64,000 nucleotides of DNA, taken from assembly GCF_016924655.1 (NCBI RefSeq), contig NZ_JAFFJU010000002.1:558001-622000 (forward strand). Reading direction: 5' to 3'. Positions 1 through 9,714 of the stretch are shown piece by piece. Below the pieces are notes generated by a model. The model searched no databases and was not told the DNA's origin. It worked only from the letters and a program-made list of their open reading frames with translations. The position numbers were made by a program, and so were the translations under genes. The DNA comes from Sphingomonas arenae (GTDB lineage: Bacteria; Pseudomonadota; Alphaproteobacteria; Sphingomonadales; Sphingomonadaceae). How positions within the stretch are numbered: the first letter of the stretch is position 1; each line of letters starts with the position of its first letter.

Positions 1-752
1 TCGTCGGCGATGTTCTTGGTGAACCCGTCACGTTTCAGGTAGTAGCCGGCGAGGCGGAAAGCCGCGGCATCGGCGATCGGGATGTTGACCATGCCGTTGA
101 GCTTCACGCTCTGGTAGCTGCCATATTCCGCCGAAGCGCTGGCGGCGAAATTGTCGAGCCTTGGCCGCGCCGTGATGAAGTTGACCACGCCGGACGTGGC
201 GTTGCGCCCGAACAGAGTTCCCTGCGGTCCGCGCAGAACCTCGACACGGTCCAGGTCGAAATATTCGGTCTCGAACAAGCGGGTGGAAACCAGCGGCATG
301 TCGTTCACATGAATGGCCGTGGCCGTGTCGCACGAGAAGCCGACGCACAGATCGCCGATGCCGCGGATCGTAAAGCTGGATGAGGTGAAGTTCGTCTTGG
401 TGAAGGTGACGTTCGGCAGTGAGAGCTGAAGATCGGAAGCATTGTCGATCTGCTGCCGCTCCAACGCTTCTCCGGTAAAGGCCGACACGGCGATCGGCAC
501 CTGCTGCAGCGCTTCGGACCGGCGCTGAGCGGTGATGATGATGTCACCCTGCTCGTTGGTGCTTGCATCGGCGCTGCGGGCGGTTGTGCTCTGGGCCTGA
601 CCCGCCTCACCCTGGTCAGCACCGGCGCCCGTCTCGATCTCACCCGCCGGCGGTTGGCCTGCAGGCTCAGGAACGGACTGAGCCATGGCCGGTGCACTCG
701 CGACCAGCGCGGACGCAGACACGCCGGCCGTCAACAGGATTGCTGCCTTCAT
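1..752 (-). CDS. TonB-dependent receptor, N-terminal part (runs off the window)
   Basis: Reading the minus strand from the ATG at 752 gives about 250 codons without a stop up to the window edge. The product begins with a signal peptide (residues 1-25, ending APAMAQ), then a low-complexity Pro/Glu/Gly linker, then a plug domain with the typical TonB receptor phrases GDIIITAQRR, QQVPIAVSAF, RGPQGTLFGRNATSG and a conserved VNFIT strand. It is an outer-membrane active importer of an unknown ligand. It is divergent from the monooxygenase operon that starts at 910, so it may import that pathway's substrate; this is inference from position. The barrel lies outside the window. Confidence 0.93.
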   Translation of the reverse strand, partial: MKAAILLTAGVSASALVASAPAMAQSVPEPAGQPPAGEIETGAGADQGEAGQAQSTTARSADASTNEQGDIIITAQRRSEALQQVPIAVSAFTGEALERQQIDNASDLQLSLPNVTFTKTNFTSSSFTIRGIGDLCVGFSCDTATAIHVNDMPLVSTRLFETEYFDLDRVEVLRGPQGTLFGRNATSGVVNFITARPRLDNFAASASAEYGSYQSVKLNGMVNIPIADAAAFRLAGYYLKRDGFTKNIAD

Positions 753-909
753 TGTACGAACCCCCTCCCTCGCAAAAGCGAGCACATCCACACGGGGGTA
801 CCGGGACGCCCTGTCACGGCACTCCCACCAACGGTGCGTCCTCCTCCAGGTCGCGAAGTGAGTTTCCGCTTGCGTAAGGCTCCCTGTCAAGGGCAGCATC
901 CACCGGCAA
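753..909. promoter_or_regulatory. Divergent control region between TonB receptor and monooxygenase operon
   Basis: These 157 bp separate two divergent start codons and must hold both promoters. I see one short dyad, CTCGC-AAAA-GCGAG at 769-782, close to the receptor start. No strong Shine-Dalgarno sequence precedes the ATG at 910. No regulator gene is adjacent, so control is probably by a distant factor. Confidence 0.4.
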
Positions 910-2448
910 ATGGCTGACCTAGAACGAGTGCGGAAGCGCTACACCAGCAGCGCACCCGAGGCGCATGTCGACGTCCTGATCGTCGGGGCTGGCCTGTCCG
1001 GGATTGGCGCAGCGTGGCATCTTCAGCGGCATTGTCCCGACCGCAGCTACGCCATCCTTGAAGGCCGGCCGGCGATCGGCGGGACGTGGGACCTGTTCCG
1101 CTATCCCGGCATCCGGTCGGACAGCGACATGTATACGCTCGGCTACAGCTTCGAGCCGTGGACGGACTCCAAGGCCATCGCGGATGGGCCCACCATCCTC
1201 AACTATGTCAACCGGGTCGCCGACAAGTACGACATCCGCCGGCACATCGGGTTCCAGCATCATGTGACCCGGGCCGACTTCGACAGCGAACGCGCATTGT
1301 GGACCGTTGAGGCGACCCGCAAGGACACGGACGAGACGGTCACCTTCACCTGCAACTGGCTGCACATGTGCAGCGGCTACTACAATTACCGCGAAGCCTA
1401 TCTGCCGGACTTCCCTGGCACCGACCGATTCAAGGGCCGCTTTTTCCACGCGCAGTTCTGGCCCGAGGATCTGGAGATCGGGGGCAAGACGGTCGTGGTC
1501 ATCGGCAGCGGGGCGACGGCCGTCACGATCGTTCCGGAGATGGCGAAGGCCGGCGCGCAAGTGATCATGCTGCAGCGCTCGCCGACGTACATGATCAGCC
1601 GCCCGGCGATCGACAAATTGGCGAACCGGCTGCGCAAGCTGCTGGGCGACAAGGCGAGCTATGGCCTGATCCGTTGGCGCAACGTGCTGGTGCAGCAATT
1701 CTACTTCCAGCTTGCCCGCAAACGGCCCGAGTACATGAAGCAGTTCCTCCGCAAGGAGCTGCTGAAGGAATTGCCGCCCGGCTATGAGGTCGACCGTCAC
1801 TTCAAGCCGACCTACAATCCGTGGGATCAGCGGCTCTGCCTGGTGCCGGACGCGGACCTGTTCGGCTGCATCCGGGAAGGCACGGTGGAGGTCGTCACCG
1901 ACACGATCGAGACCTTTACGGAAGATGGCGTCAGGCTGGCGTCCGGACGGGAACTGGTTGCCGACGTCGTGGTGGCCGCGACCGGCCTCAAGCTCCAATT
2001 GCTAAGCGATGTGCAGTTCACGGTCGATGGCGCCACCAAGAAGCTTGGCGATACCATGACCTACAAGGGCATGATGTTCGGGGACGTGCCGAATCTCAGC
2101 TATAGCTTCGGCTACACCAACGCCTCCTGGACGCTGAAGGCCGATCTCACGGCGGGCTACCTGTGTCGGCTGCTCAACCACATGAAGGCCACCAACACCC
2201 AGGTCGCCGTTCCGCGTCGCGAGGCCGACGTCAGGGAGGTTCCGTTCCTCGATTTCACTTCCGGTTACGTGCAGCGCGCGCTCGAGATCCTGCCGAAGCA
2301 GGGTGATCGCGCGCCGTGGAAACTGCACCAGAATTATGCCCGGGACATGGCTTCGTTGAAGCTGGGCAAGATCGAGGATGGGGTGATGGAGTTCCGGCGG
2401 ACCGCGGTCGCCGCACCGGCCCGCAGCCTCACGAAGGAGAACGCATGA
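910..2448 (+). CDS. Flavin-containing, Baeyer-Villiger-type monooxygenase
   Basis: A 512-residue class B flavoprotein monooxygenase. An FAD-binding Rossmann motif GAGLSG is at residues 26-31, followed by GGTWD near 57-61; the Baeyer-Villiger fingerprint FxGxxxHxxxWP is intact at 174-185; a second nucleotide motif GSGATA at 199-204 would bind NADPH. Such enzymes insert oxygen next to a ketone to give an ester or lactone. The stop overlaps the next start (ATGA at 2445-2448), so it is translationally coupled to the SDR. The substrate is unknown; context with dehydrogenases and a hydrolase favours a ketone intermediate. Confidence 0.92.
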   Translation: MADLERVRKRYTSSAPEAHVDVLIVGAGLSGIGAAWHLQRHCPDRSYAILEGRPAIGGTWDLFRYPGIRSDSDMYTLGYSFEPWTDSKAIADGPTILNYVNRVADKYDIRRHIGFQHHVTRADFDSERALWTVEATRKDTDETVTFTCNWLHMCSGYYNYREAYLPDFPGTDRFKGRFFHAQFWPEDLEIGGKTVVVIGSGATAVTIVPEMAKAGAQVIMLQRSPTYMISRPAIDKLANRLRKLLGDKASYGLIRWRNVLVQQFYFQLARKRPEYMKQFLRKELLKELPPGYEVDRHFKPTYNPWDQRLCLVPDADLFGCIREGTVEVVTDTIETFTEDGVRLASGRELVADVVVAATGLKLQLLSDVQFTVDGATKKLGDTMTYKGMMFGDVPNLSYSFGYTNASWTLKADLTAGYLCRLLNHMKATNTQVAVPRREADVREVPFLDFTSGYVQRALEILPKQGDRAPWKLHQNYARDMASLKLGKIEDGVMEFRRTAVAAPARSLTKENA

Positions 2449-3260
2449 AGCTTCCCGGCCGGGTAGCCGTCATCACGGGGGCCGGAAGCGGCATTGGACG
2501 GGGAATTGCCCTCGCCTGCGCCAGGCGCGGCTGCAACCTCGTGCTCGCTGACCTGAACGAGGCGGGGCTGGCGGAAACGGCGGGCATGGCTCGCGGGGTC
2601 AAGGCCACGACCATCAAGCTCGACGTGACGGATGCGCTCGCGACGTCCAGCCTGCCTGCACAAGTCCTGGCGGAGCATGGCCGGGTGGACCTGCTCGTCA
2701 ACAATGCCGGAGTGGCGATCGGGGGCACGTTCGAACAGGTCGCGGAGGAGGACTTCGACTGGCTGATGGCCATCAACTTCCATGCCGTCGTCCGACTGAC
2801 CCGCGCCTTCCTCCCGCACCTCAAGCAGAGTGACGCGGCACGGATCGTCAACATCTCCAGCCTGTTCGGCCTGATCGCTCCGCCGGGCCAGACTGCCTAT
2901 TGCGCCAGCAAGTTCGCTGTCCGTGGTTTTTCGGAATCCCTGCGCCGCGAACTGGAAGAAGAGCGCTCGACGGTGGGCGTCACCGTGGTCCACCCGGGCG
3001 GCGTGAACACGGCCATCGCCAGGAATGCTCGCCCGCCGCGCCTCGCCAATGACGTGGACGCGAGGATGATCGAGGAAGAGAAGGAGCGGTTCCAGAAGTT
3101 CCTCAGCATGTCACCGATCAAGGCTGGCGAAATCATCGTGAGCGGCGTGGAGAACCGAAAGGCGCGCGTGATCGTTGGCAATGACGCGAAGCTGGCCAGC
3201 CTGTTCGAGCGGGTCTTTCCGGTCGGCTATTGGAACATCCTGAAACGGAGCATGTCATGA
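2445..3260 (+). CDS. Short-chain dehydrogenase/reductase
   Basis: A 271-residue classical SDR. The cofactor motif TGAGSGIG is at 11-18, NNAG at 86-89, catalytic serine at 138/139 and YxxxK as YCASK at 152-156. The start is the ATG overlapping the previous stop; a longer in-frame reading begins inside the monooxygenase and is not needed. It would oxidise an alcohol or reduce a ketone with NAD(P). In this operon the simplest role is to make the ketone that the monooxygenase uses; that is inference. Its own stop overlaps the hydrolase start at 3257-3260. Confidence 0.93.
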   Translation: MKLPGRVAVITGAGSGIGRGIALACARRGCNLVLADLNEAGLAETAGMARGVKATTIKLDVTDALATSSLPAQVLAEHGRVDLLVNNAGVAIGGTFEQVAEEDFDWLMAINFHAVVRLTRAFLPHLKQSDAARIVNISSLFGLIAPPGQTAYCASKFAVRGFSESLRRELEEERSTVGVTVVHPGGVNTAIARNARPPRLANDVDARMIEEEKERFQKFLSMSPIKAGEIIVSGVENRKARVIVGNDAKLASLFERVFPVGYWNILKRSMS

Positions 3261-4186
3261 GAAAATGGCTTGCGGGCAGCGCAGCCTTGGCCGCCGGTAC
3301 GCTCGGCGCGACCGCCTATACGATCTTCGCGGCTCGCAAGGCGGAACGATCGGTGCCCATGGACGGCCATCTCGTTCAGGCAGGCAAGCACGTCTTCCAT
3401 GTCGCCGAAGAGGGTCAGGGACGCCCCCTGCTGCTGATCCACGGACTGGCGGGGCAGATGCGTAACTTCGGTCGCGCGATGATCGAGGATTTGGCGCGCG
3501 ACTATCGAGTGATCCGGATCGACCGGCCGGGTTCCGGCTACTCCCCGCGCCTGCCCAGCGGACGGGCTCATCTCGCGGAGCAGGCCGACGCCGTGGTCGC
3601 GCTGATTGACGAGCTCCAGCTGGAAAAGCCGGTGCTCGTGGGCCACTCCCTCGGTGGCGCCTTGAGCCTGGCGATCGCCATTCGGCATCCGGAAAAGGTC
3701 GGCGCTCTGGCCCTGATTGCGCCCGCCACGCAGCGGATCGGGTCTGTCCCGGAGGTCTTCAAGGGACTGGTCGTGCCGCCAGCCATTCTCCCGCTGGTCG
3801 CCTGGACCGTTGCCGTCCCGATCGGCGTCGCCACCCAGAAGAAGGTGCTGGCAGAGGTCTTCAAGCCTGATCCCGTACCGCCAAACTTCCTGATCGATGG
3901 CGGAGGGATGCTGGGCTTCCGTCCGGGCGCGTTCGAAGGTGCGGCGACGGATCTTGCCGACGCCAGCAGCGAGGCCGAAGAGCTTGTCGCGGGGTACGCC
4001 GACCTCAAGCTGCCGGTGGGCATCCTTTATGGCCGCGAGGACAACCTCCTCGACTATCGCCTGCACGGCGAGAAGACCGTCAGCGAAATCCCGGGTGCGA
4101 AGCTGACGCTCACGGATGGTGGGCATATGCTCCCCTTCACCGTTCCCGAAGAGTCCGCCCGCTTCGTCCGGAGCGTCATCGAGTAA
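3257..4186 (+). CDS. Alpha/beta-fold hydrolase, membrane-anchored N-terminus
   Basis: A 309-residue hydrolase starting at the ATG that overlaps the SDR stop. An N-terminal hydrophobic stretch (about residues 5-25) could anchor or export it. The nucleophile elbow GHSLG places the catalytic serine at 131; an HG oxyanion motif is at 62-63, and a late Asp (GRED) and His (GGHML) complete a triad. Third in the operon after a Baeyer-Villiger monooxygenase and an SDR, it is well placed to open the ester or lactone product. Family assignment is secure; substrate is inferred. Confidence 0.9.
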   Translation: MRKWLAGSAALAAGTLGATAYTIFAARKAERSVPMDGHLVQAGKHVFHVAEEGQGRPLLLIHGLAGQMRNFGRAMIEDLARDYRVIRIDRPGSGYSPRLPSGRAHLAEQADAVVALIDELQLEKPVLVGHSLGGALSLAIAIRHPEKVGALALIAPATQRIGSVPEVFKGLVVPPAILPLVAWTVAVPIGVATQKKVLAEVFKPDPVPPNFLIDGGGMLGFRPGAFEGAATDLADASSEAEELVAGYADLKLPVGILYGREDNLLDYRLHGEKTVSEIPGAKLTLTDGGHMLPFTVPEESARFVRSVIE

Positions 4187-4202
4187 AGGGAGGGACCGGA
4201 GG

Positions 4203-5873
4203 ATGGCGGGACGGGAGCTCGAAGCGGACTATGTGATCGTCGGCGCGGGGTCCGCAGGCTGCGTCCTTGCCGGTCGCCTCAGCGAAGACCCGACCGTTCG
4301 CGTCCTGCTGCTCGAAGCCGGAGGCGACGACCGGCCGCTCAAGGAGCCGTCACAGTTCCTCAGCAACCTGTGGATCCACGTGCCAATCGGTTATTCGCAG
4401 ACGCTGAAAGATCCCAAGGTCAACTGGCTCTATCAGACCGATCCGGACCCCGGGACGAACAACCGCCAGCACGTCTGGCCGCGCGGCAAGGTGCTCGGGG
4501 GATCGTCCTCGATCAACGCGATGCTGTATGTGCGCGGACAGCGAGCCGATTACGACCATTGGCGGCAGCTAGGGTGCGCGGGCTGGGCGTGGGATGATGT
4601 GTTCCCTTACTTTCGCCGGGCGCAGCATCAGGCGAAGGGCCCCTGCGACACGCATGCGACCGGAGGACCGCTGTACGTCGACGACCCGGCGGACACGCAC
4701 GAGGTCTCGGAAGCCGCGATCAAGGCGTGCGAGGCGCTTGGCCTGCCGCACCGCGACTTCAATGGAGCCGAACAGGAAGGGGTCGGCTGGTTCCAGGTCA
4801 ACATCCGCGATGGCAAGCGTTGCTCGGCCGCGGTCGCTTACCTGCACCCCGCAATGGAGCGGCCCAACCTGCGGGTGGAAACGCGCGCTCTGGCGAGCCG
4901 CGTTCTGTTCGAGGGCAAGCGTGCGACGGGCGTCGAGTATCGTCAAGGCGGCGAGACGTGCGTCGTCCGCGCCCGGCGCGAAGTCATCCTTTCCGGGGGA
5001 GCGATCAACTCGCCACAGCTGCTGGAACTCTCCGGCATTGGGCAGGGCGAGCGCCTCCGCAGCCTTGGCATCGACGTGGTGCATGAACTGCCGGGCGTCG
5101 GCGAGAACCTGCAGGACCATTTCGTGGTCGGAGAGACCTATCGGCTGAAGAAGGGCATCGTTTCGGTCAACGAGCTTGCGCGTGGGGGGCGCTTCTTGCG
5201 GGAAGTTGGGCGCTACATCACGCAAAAGCGAGGCCTGCTCACGTTATCAGCGGCGCACATCGCCGTCTTCTGCAAGTCGCGCCCGGAGCTCTCTGGCCCG
5301 GATATCCAGTTCCACATCCTTCCCGCCACCATGGACCCGGACAAGCTGGCGAACCAGCAGAAGATGGAGCTGGAGAAGGAGCCGGGCCTGACCATCGCGC
5401 CTTGTCAGCTCCGACCCGAGAGCCGTGGCTCAATCCATGTGCGATCGCGTGATCCGGGCGAGCATCCGGCGATCCTCCCGAACTACCTTGCGGATCCGGT
5501 TGATCGCCAGGTGGTTGTCGCGGCTCTCAGATGGGGTCGCCGCATCGCTGCTACGGAGCCTCTCGCCGGCTACATCGACCATGAGATGAACCCTGGGGCC
5601 GGCGTCCAGACAGACGAGGAGCTACTCGCATTTGCGCGGGAGATGGGGACCACGATCTACCACCCGGTCGGGACTTGCGCGATGGGAACGCACGACCATG
5701 CGGTAGTCGATCCGGAGCTTCGGGTGCACGGGGTGGAAGGGCTGCGGGTAGTCGACGCCTCCATCATGCCGCGGCTGATCAGTGGCAATACCAATGCTCC
5801 GACCATCACGATCGCGGAGAAGGCCGCGGACATGATCCGGGGGCGAGCGGCGCTGAGTGCGGCGTCGGCCTAG
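4203..5873 (+). CDS. GMC-family oxidoreductase (choline/alcohol dehydrogenase-like)
   Basis: A 556-residue FAD enzyme beginning at the ATG preceded by a GGAGG-like site 16 bp after the hydrolase. GAGSAG at 14-19 binds FAD; GMC signature 1 spans about 95-118 and signature 2 ([16 protein letters not shown]) 265-280. The active-site pair His487 and Asn531 has the spacing known from choline oxidase. Such enzymes oxidise primary alcohols to aldehydes. As the last gene of the operon, facing an aldehyde dehydrogenase, it probably oxidises the alcohol released by the hydrolase. Its TAG stop overlaps the stop of the convergent gene in the sequence CTAG. Confidence 0.93.
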   Translation: MAGRELEADYVIVGAGSAGCVLAGRLSEDPTVRVLLLEAGGDDRPLKEPSQFLSNLWIHVPIGYSQTLKDPKVNWLYQTDPDPGTNNRQHVWPRGKVLGGSSSINAMLYVRGQRADYDHWRQLGCAGWAWDDVFPYFRRAQHQAKGPCDTHATGGPLYVDDPADTHEVSEAAIKACEALGLPHRDFNGAEQEGVGWFQVNIRDGKRCSAAVAYLHPAMERPNLRVETRALASRVLFEGKRATGVEYRQGGETCVVRARREVILSGGAINSPQLLELSGIGQGERLRSLGIDVVHELPGVGENLQDHFVVGETYRLKKGIVSVNELARGGRFLREVGRYITQKRGLLTLSAAHIAVFCKSRPELSGPDIQFHILPATMDPDKLANQQKMELEKEPGLTIAPCQLRPESRGSIHVRSRDPGEHPAILPNYLADPVDRQVVVAALRWGRRIAATEPLAGYIDHEMNPGAGVQTDEELLAFAREMGTTIYHPVGTCAMGTHDHAVVDPELRVHGVEGLRVVDASIMPRLISGNTNAPTITIAEKAADMIRGRAALSAASA

Positions 5874-7303
5874 CGGTTCAGCATCATCTGGGCGACCTTG
5901 CGGGCGGTCTTGCCCCAGGGTGGCCCGAGTTTCTCGAACACGTTGATAAAACCCACTTTATGGACCGCCCGGGCGTGGCTGAACCGCTTGAAGCCCTCCT
6001 GTCCGTGGTAGGCGCCGATGCCGCTAGGACCCACGCCGCCGAAGGGCAAACTCTCCTGCGCGATGTGCAATAGAGTCCCGTTGAGTGTTACTCCGCCGGA
6101 CAGAGTGCGCCCCAAAACGCGCTCTTCGCACGCCTTTTCGTCGGTAAAGCAGTACAAAGCCAGCGGTCTGTCGCGCGAATTGACGTGCGCGATCGCATCG
6201 TCGAGCGTGCGGTAGGGAACCACCGGCAGGACCGGTCCGAAAATCTCCTCGCTGGCCAGGATCGCTTCTTCGGGAGCGTTCAGGACCACGGTGGGCGGAA
6301 CCTTGCCGGCCTCGACCGCCGCTTCTTCTTCATAGCTGAGCACGGTCGCACCCTTGTCCCGGGCGACCTGGACCGCATCGAGCAATCGCTTGCGATGCCG
6401 TTCGGAGATGACGCCCGAGTAGTCCGGATTGTGCGCGAGGTCCGGATAACTTTCCCGCACCCGCGCCAGCAGCGCCTGGGCCATCGCCTCGGCCTTGTGC
6501 TCCGGGACGAGAACGTAATCCGGCGCGATGCAGGTCTGGCCAGCGTTGAGCCACTTGCCGAAGGCGATGCTCTTGGCGGCCTTCTCGAGCGAGTAATCGT
6601 CGCAGACGATCGCCGGGGACTTGCCGCCGAGTTCCAGGGTGACGGGCGTCAGGTTCTTCGCCGCCGCCTGGTAGACCAGGCGGCCTACCGCGGTGGAGCC
6701 GGTGAACAGCAGATGGTCGAACGGCAGGGAAGAGAAGGCCTGGCCCACGTCCACCCCGCCGGTGACCACGGCGGCTTCCTCTGGGTCGAAATGCTGGGCC
6801 ATGACGTCCTTCAGCAGCTCGGCGAAGGCGGGGGTGAGTTCGGAGGGCTTCAGCATCGCCCGGTTCCCGGCGGCGAAGGCATCCACCAGCGGGGAGAGGG
6901 CCAGCTGGAGCGGGTAATTCCATGGCGAGATGATGCCGATCACGCCCAAAGGCTCGTGGCGGACCCAAGCCTTGCCGGGCTGGAAGTTGACGCTGACGTG
7001 CCGCTTCTCCGGCTTCATCCAAGCTGGAAGGTTCTTGCGGGCATAGCGGATCGCCCCGAGCGTCGGCACGAGTTCCATCAGTTCCGTTTCGATCCGCGCG
7101 CGAACGCCGAAGTCGCTGGAGATGGCGTCGGCGAAGCGATCCCCGTGCTGCTTCACCATCGCCGCGAGGCGATCGAGCCGATCGCGCCGGAGCTTCAGGT
7201 CGGCGGGCGGATGGCTGCGAGACTTGCGGTGCTGGAGATCGAACAGGGTCCGCATCTCCGAAACATCGGCACTGAAGGGCTGGCGAGCGTCGGCATCGGC
7301 CAT
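5870..7303 (-). CDS. Aldehyde dehydrogenase, coniferyl aldehyde dehydrogenase type
   Basis: A 477-residue aldehyde dehydrogenase, somewhat shorter than the 490-500 of the general family, as is usual for the coniferyl aldehyde group. Asn129 (PWNY), Glu224 (LELGGK) and Cys258 (GQTC) form the catalytic set, and GSTAVG is the NAD-binding turn. I chose the ATG at 7303 (GGAG lies 9 bases upstream) over a TTG two codons earlier. It converges with the GMC gene, sharing four bases at the stops. It would oxidise an aldehyde to the acid, the last step of the oxidative set encoded by 910-5873. Confidence 0.92.
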   Translation of the reverse strand: MADADARQPFSADVSEMRTLFDLQHRKSRSHPPADLKLRRDRLDRLAAMVKQHGDRFADAISSDFGVRARIETELMELVPTLGAIRYARKNLPAWMKPEKRHVSVNFQPGKAWVRHEPLGVIGIISPWNYPLQLALSPLVDAFAAGNRAMLKPSELTPAFAELLKDVMAQHFDPEEAAVVTGGVDVGQAFSSLPFDHLLFTGSTAVGRLVYQAAAKNLTPVTLELGGKSPAIVCDDYSLEKAAKSIAFGKWLNAGQTCIAPDYVLVPEHKAEAMAQALLARVRESYPDLAHNPDYSGVISERHRKRLLDAVQVARDKGATVLSYEEEAAVEAGKVPPTVVLNAPEEAILASEEIFGPVLPVVPYRTLDDAIAHVNSRDRPLALYCFTDEKACEERVLGRTLSGGVTLNGTLLHIAQESLPFGGVGPSGIGAYHGQEGFKRFSHARAVHKVGFINVFEKLGPPWGKTARKVAQMMLNR

Positions 7304-7392
7304 GAGCAATTACTCCGCGGATATCCGGCGACACTATACCTGCCAGAACGATGGAGAAAGGCCGGGGCGAGCAAAGGGACTTGCGTTGGCGT

Positions 7393-7420
7393 TACAAATG
7401 TAGCACACGCTACAAATGTA
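7393..7420 (+). promoter_or_regulatory. Twin BlaI-type operators
   Basis: The palindrome TACAAATGTA occurs twice, at 7393-7402 and 7411-7420, 18 bp centre to centre, directly upstream of the BlaI-family repressor gene. BlaI/MecI repressors are known to bind TACA-N2-TGTA dyads, so this is a strong candidate for an autoregulatory site of the repressor operon. It also sits between that operon and the divergent aldehyde dehydrogenase start at 7303. Confidence 0.85.
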
Positions 7421-7436
7421 GCTCTTGAGGTGAGTC

Positions 7437-7814
7437 GTGCTGAACCGTTTGCCCCCGAAAGAACGCCAGATCGTCGACCTGCTCTACCAGCGCGGGTCCA
7501 TGACCGCGGCGGAAGTCACGGACGCCTTCCCCGACCCGCTCAGCGGCTCGGCGGTGCGGACCATGCTCCGGCGGCTGGAGGACAAGGGTTACGTCACGCG
7601 CGCCGACAGCGAGCGCGGGTACCTCTACAGCCCGGCGGTCCCGGATCAGACTGCGCGCAAATCGGCGCTGTCCGAAGTCGTCCGGGTGTTCTTCAACGGT
7701 TCCGCCACCAGCGCGGCAAGCGCCTTGCTGGGCATGTCGGAGCGGATGGACGCCAAGGAACTGGATGAGCTCGAGAAGCTGATCGCCCAGGCGCGCAAGG
7801 CCAAGGAGGCTTGA
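7437..7814 (+). CDS. BlaI/MecI/CopY-family transcriptional repressor
   Basis: A 125-residue winged-helix repressor starting at GTG 7437, with GAGG a few bases upstream. The N-terminal half carries the helix-turn-helix (MTAAEVTDAF, then SAVRTMLRRLEDKGYV), and the C-terminal half an amphipathic dimerisation region. In the known bla/mec systems such a repressor is cleaved when a membrane M56 protease is activated. Here the protease gene begins one base after its stop and twin TACAAATGTA operators precede it, so the pair is one regulatory unit. No beta-lactamase gene is adjacent. Confidence 0.93.
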   Translation: MLNRLPPKERQIVDLLYQRGSMTAAEVTDAFPDPLSGSAVRTMLRRLEDKGYVTRADSERGYLYSPAVPDQTARKSALSEVVRVFFNGSATSAASALLGMSERMDAKELDELEKLIAQARKAKEA

Positions 7815-7815
7815 G

Positions 7816-9621
7816 ATGGAGTTGCTGATCCCCTTCGCGCTCAAGTCGCTGTTGATCGCCGGAGTCACGCTTGGGCTTCTGCACCTCCTGCGCTCCCGCT
7901 CCGCGGCCGAGCGCAGCATGGTCGCGCACTTCGGGCTGCTCGCGCTGCTGCTGCTGCCGATCGGCTCCGTGGTGCTACCACAGCTGGTGGTCGAAGCGCC
8001 GATCGCGGCGCCGGTGGGTTCGAGTGACACCCCGGCCGTGACGCCGGCGCCGAGCTCGCCAGCGACAGAGGCCCCTGCCGCCGCGCCGGCGAATGTCGCC
8101 GCTCCCAGCTTCGACCCGGTCAGCCTGTGGCCTCTCTTCTATGGGTTTCCGGCGGCCGTGCTGCTTGCCGTGACGCTGCTGGCCGTGCTGCGCCTGCTCG
8201 CGTTGCGGGCAAAGGCCACGGTGCTGGTCGAGCCATCATGGCTGAGCGCCATGGCCCATGCGCAGCGGCGAATGGGGTTCAAGCACGGCACCGCCCTGCT
8301 GACGAGCAGCGAGCTTCATTCGCCGATCAGCTGGGGCGTGCTGCGACCGGTCATCCTGCTCAACGACGAGGCACTGGAAGCGCGCCACGAAGCCGAGGCC
8401 ATCATTGCCCACGAGCTGGCGCACGTGCGCGGCCTGGACTGGGCCAAGCTGCTGATGGCGCGCGCGGTGACCGCAATCTTCTGGTTCAATCCGCTGGTCT
8501 GGATCCTGGCCCGGGAAGCGCATCAGCTGCGCGAGGAAACGGCGGATGACGCGGTGCTGGCCGCCAATGTCGAGAGCGCTGACTATGCCCAGCTGCTGGT
8601 CGGTGTCGCCCGCCACGACTGCAAGGGCCTGCTGCTGGGCGCGCATGGCGTCGCGCCGGGCAAGGGTAGTCTGACCCGCCGCGTCCGCCGGGTGCTGGAC
8701 GCCAGCCTGCCCCGCACGCCGGTGGCCCGTGGCTTCGCAGCCGGCATGGCGATGGGAGTGATCGGCGCGGCTGCTCCGCTGGCGGCGGTCACCTTCGCTC
8801 CCGCCGCTGCTTCTGACACGAGCAAACCCTATTACGTCAGCGCTCCTCAACCGGAGCGGTCGCTTCCGTCCGTGGTCGCCCAGTCCGTCGTGGGTGCGAC
8901 GGCCCTGACGGGCGAAGTGGTCAGCGCGCACGTGAATGCCGCACTGACCGGCAAGCCCGTGCCCACCGACGTGCTGGAGCGGCGCATCGAGCAGCAGGTG
9001 GAAACGCGGCTGGCCTATGTTCATCCGCATCCCCCTGCCCCGCCCGCCCCGCCTGTGCCGACTGCCGACATCGAGCGAATCCGCCACGCCGCCGATGCAG
9101 CGGCAGACCGGGCGATCGAAAGCGCGATGGCGGCAAAGGCCCTGGGAGTGAGCCCCGACTATGCCGCCCGCATCCGGAGCGCCGCACCGGGGCTGCGGAT
9201 CGACGACGACGACCTGCTGGGAATGAAGGCGGTCGGGGTCACGCCGGAGTGGCTGGCCGCGATGAGCCGGGCCGGTTACCGGCCACGGGACGTCGGCGAC
9301 CTGACGGGTGCGCGAGCGGTCGGGATCAACCCCGCATATGTGGCCGAGATGGCGGCCGTGGGATACCGGGGCATCGACCTTGGCGACCTCACCGCGATGA
9401 AGGCCCTGGGAGTGACGGGGAGTTACGTCCGGGAACTCAGGGCTTCGGGGATCACCGGCCTGTCGCCTGAGAAGCTGATCGAGCTTCGCGCCCACGGGAT
9501 CAAGGCATCGGCGCTGCGGCGCAGCCCGCGGCCACCGGCTCCGCCGGGGCACATCGGGCCGGAGCCGCCCGAGCCGCCGGAGGTCGATGCGCCGGAGCCC
9601 GATCCGACCGACGACCAGTAA
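7816..9621 (+). CDS. BlaR1-like M56 membrane metalloprotease with a repeat-built C-terminal domain
   Basis: A 601-residue membrane protein. Hydrophobic segments lie near 8-26, 35-58, 108-130, 212-232 and 306-326. The zinc motif HELAH is at 199-203, with EETADD near 240-245 supplying the further ligand, as in BlaR1/MecR1. The part after residue 330 is not a penicillin-binding sensor: it has a Pro-rich linker, then about four copies of a 29-residue unit (468-496, 497-525, 526-554 and a partial copy to 569, with a degenerate one before) with core KA.GVTP.Y, and a Pro/Glu-rich tail. The next gene encodes the same repeat. The protease and its coupling to BlaI follow from family; the sensed signal is unknown. 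Confidence 0.9.
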   Translation: MELLIPFALKSLLIAGVTLGLLHLLRSRSAAERSMVAHFGLLALLLLPIGSVVLPQLVVEAPIAAPVGSSDTPAVTPAPSSPATEAPAAAPANVAAPSFDPVSLWPLFYGFPAAVLLAVTLLAVLRLLALRAKATVLVEPSWLSAMAHAQRRMGFKHGTALLTSSELHSPISWGVLRPVILLNDEALEARHEAEAIIAHELAHVRGLDWAKLLMARAVTAIFWFNPLVWILAREAHQLREETADDAVLAANVESADYAQLLVGVARHDCKGLLLGAHGVAPGKGSLTRRVRRVLDASLPRTPVARGFAAGMAMGVIGAAAPLAAVTFAPAAASDTSKPYYVSAPQPERSLPSVVAQSVVGATALTGEVVSAHVNAALTGKPVPTDVLERRIEQQVETRLAYVHPHPPAPPAPPVPTADIERIRHAADAAADRAIESAMAAKALGVSPDYAARIRSAAPGLRIDDDDLLGMKAVGVTPEWLAAMSRAGYRPRDVGDLTGARAVGINPAYVAEMAAVGYRGIDLGDLTAMKALGVTGSYVRELRASGITGLSPEKLIELRAHGIKASALRRSPRPPAPPGHIGPEPPEPPEVDAPEPDPTDDQ

Positions 9622-9714
9622 GCCGAACCGAAACCAACCCGATTGCAGCGCTCATCCAACGCCCATCGTGGGCGAACGGACGGGCCTTGCCCAAGCAGAC
9701 CGGAGGAGTTCGCC

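Noticed and set aside
7437-9621. Beta-lactam resistance operon (blaI-blaR)
   Set aside because: There is no adjacent beta-lactamase, and the M56 protein lacks a penicillin-binding sensor domain. The class C-like hydrolase at 20568 is 11 kb away and lacks similar operators.
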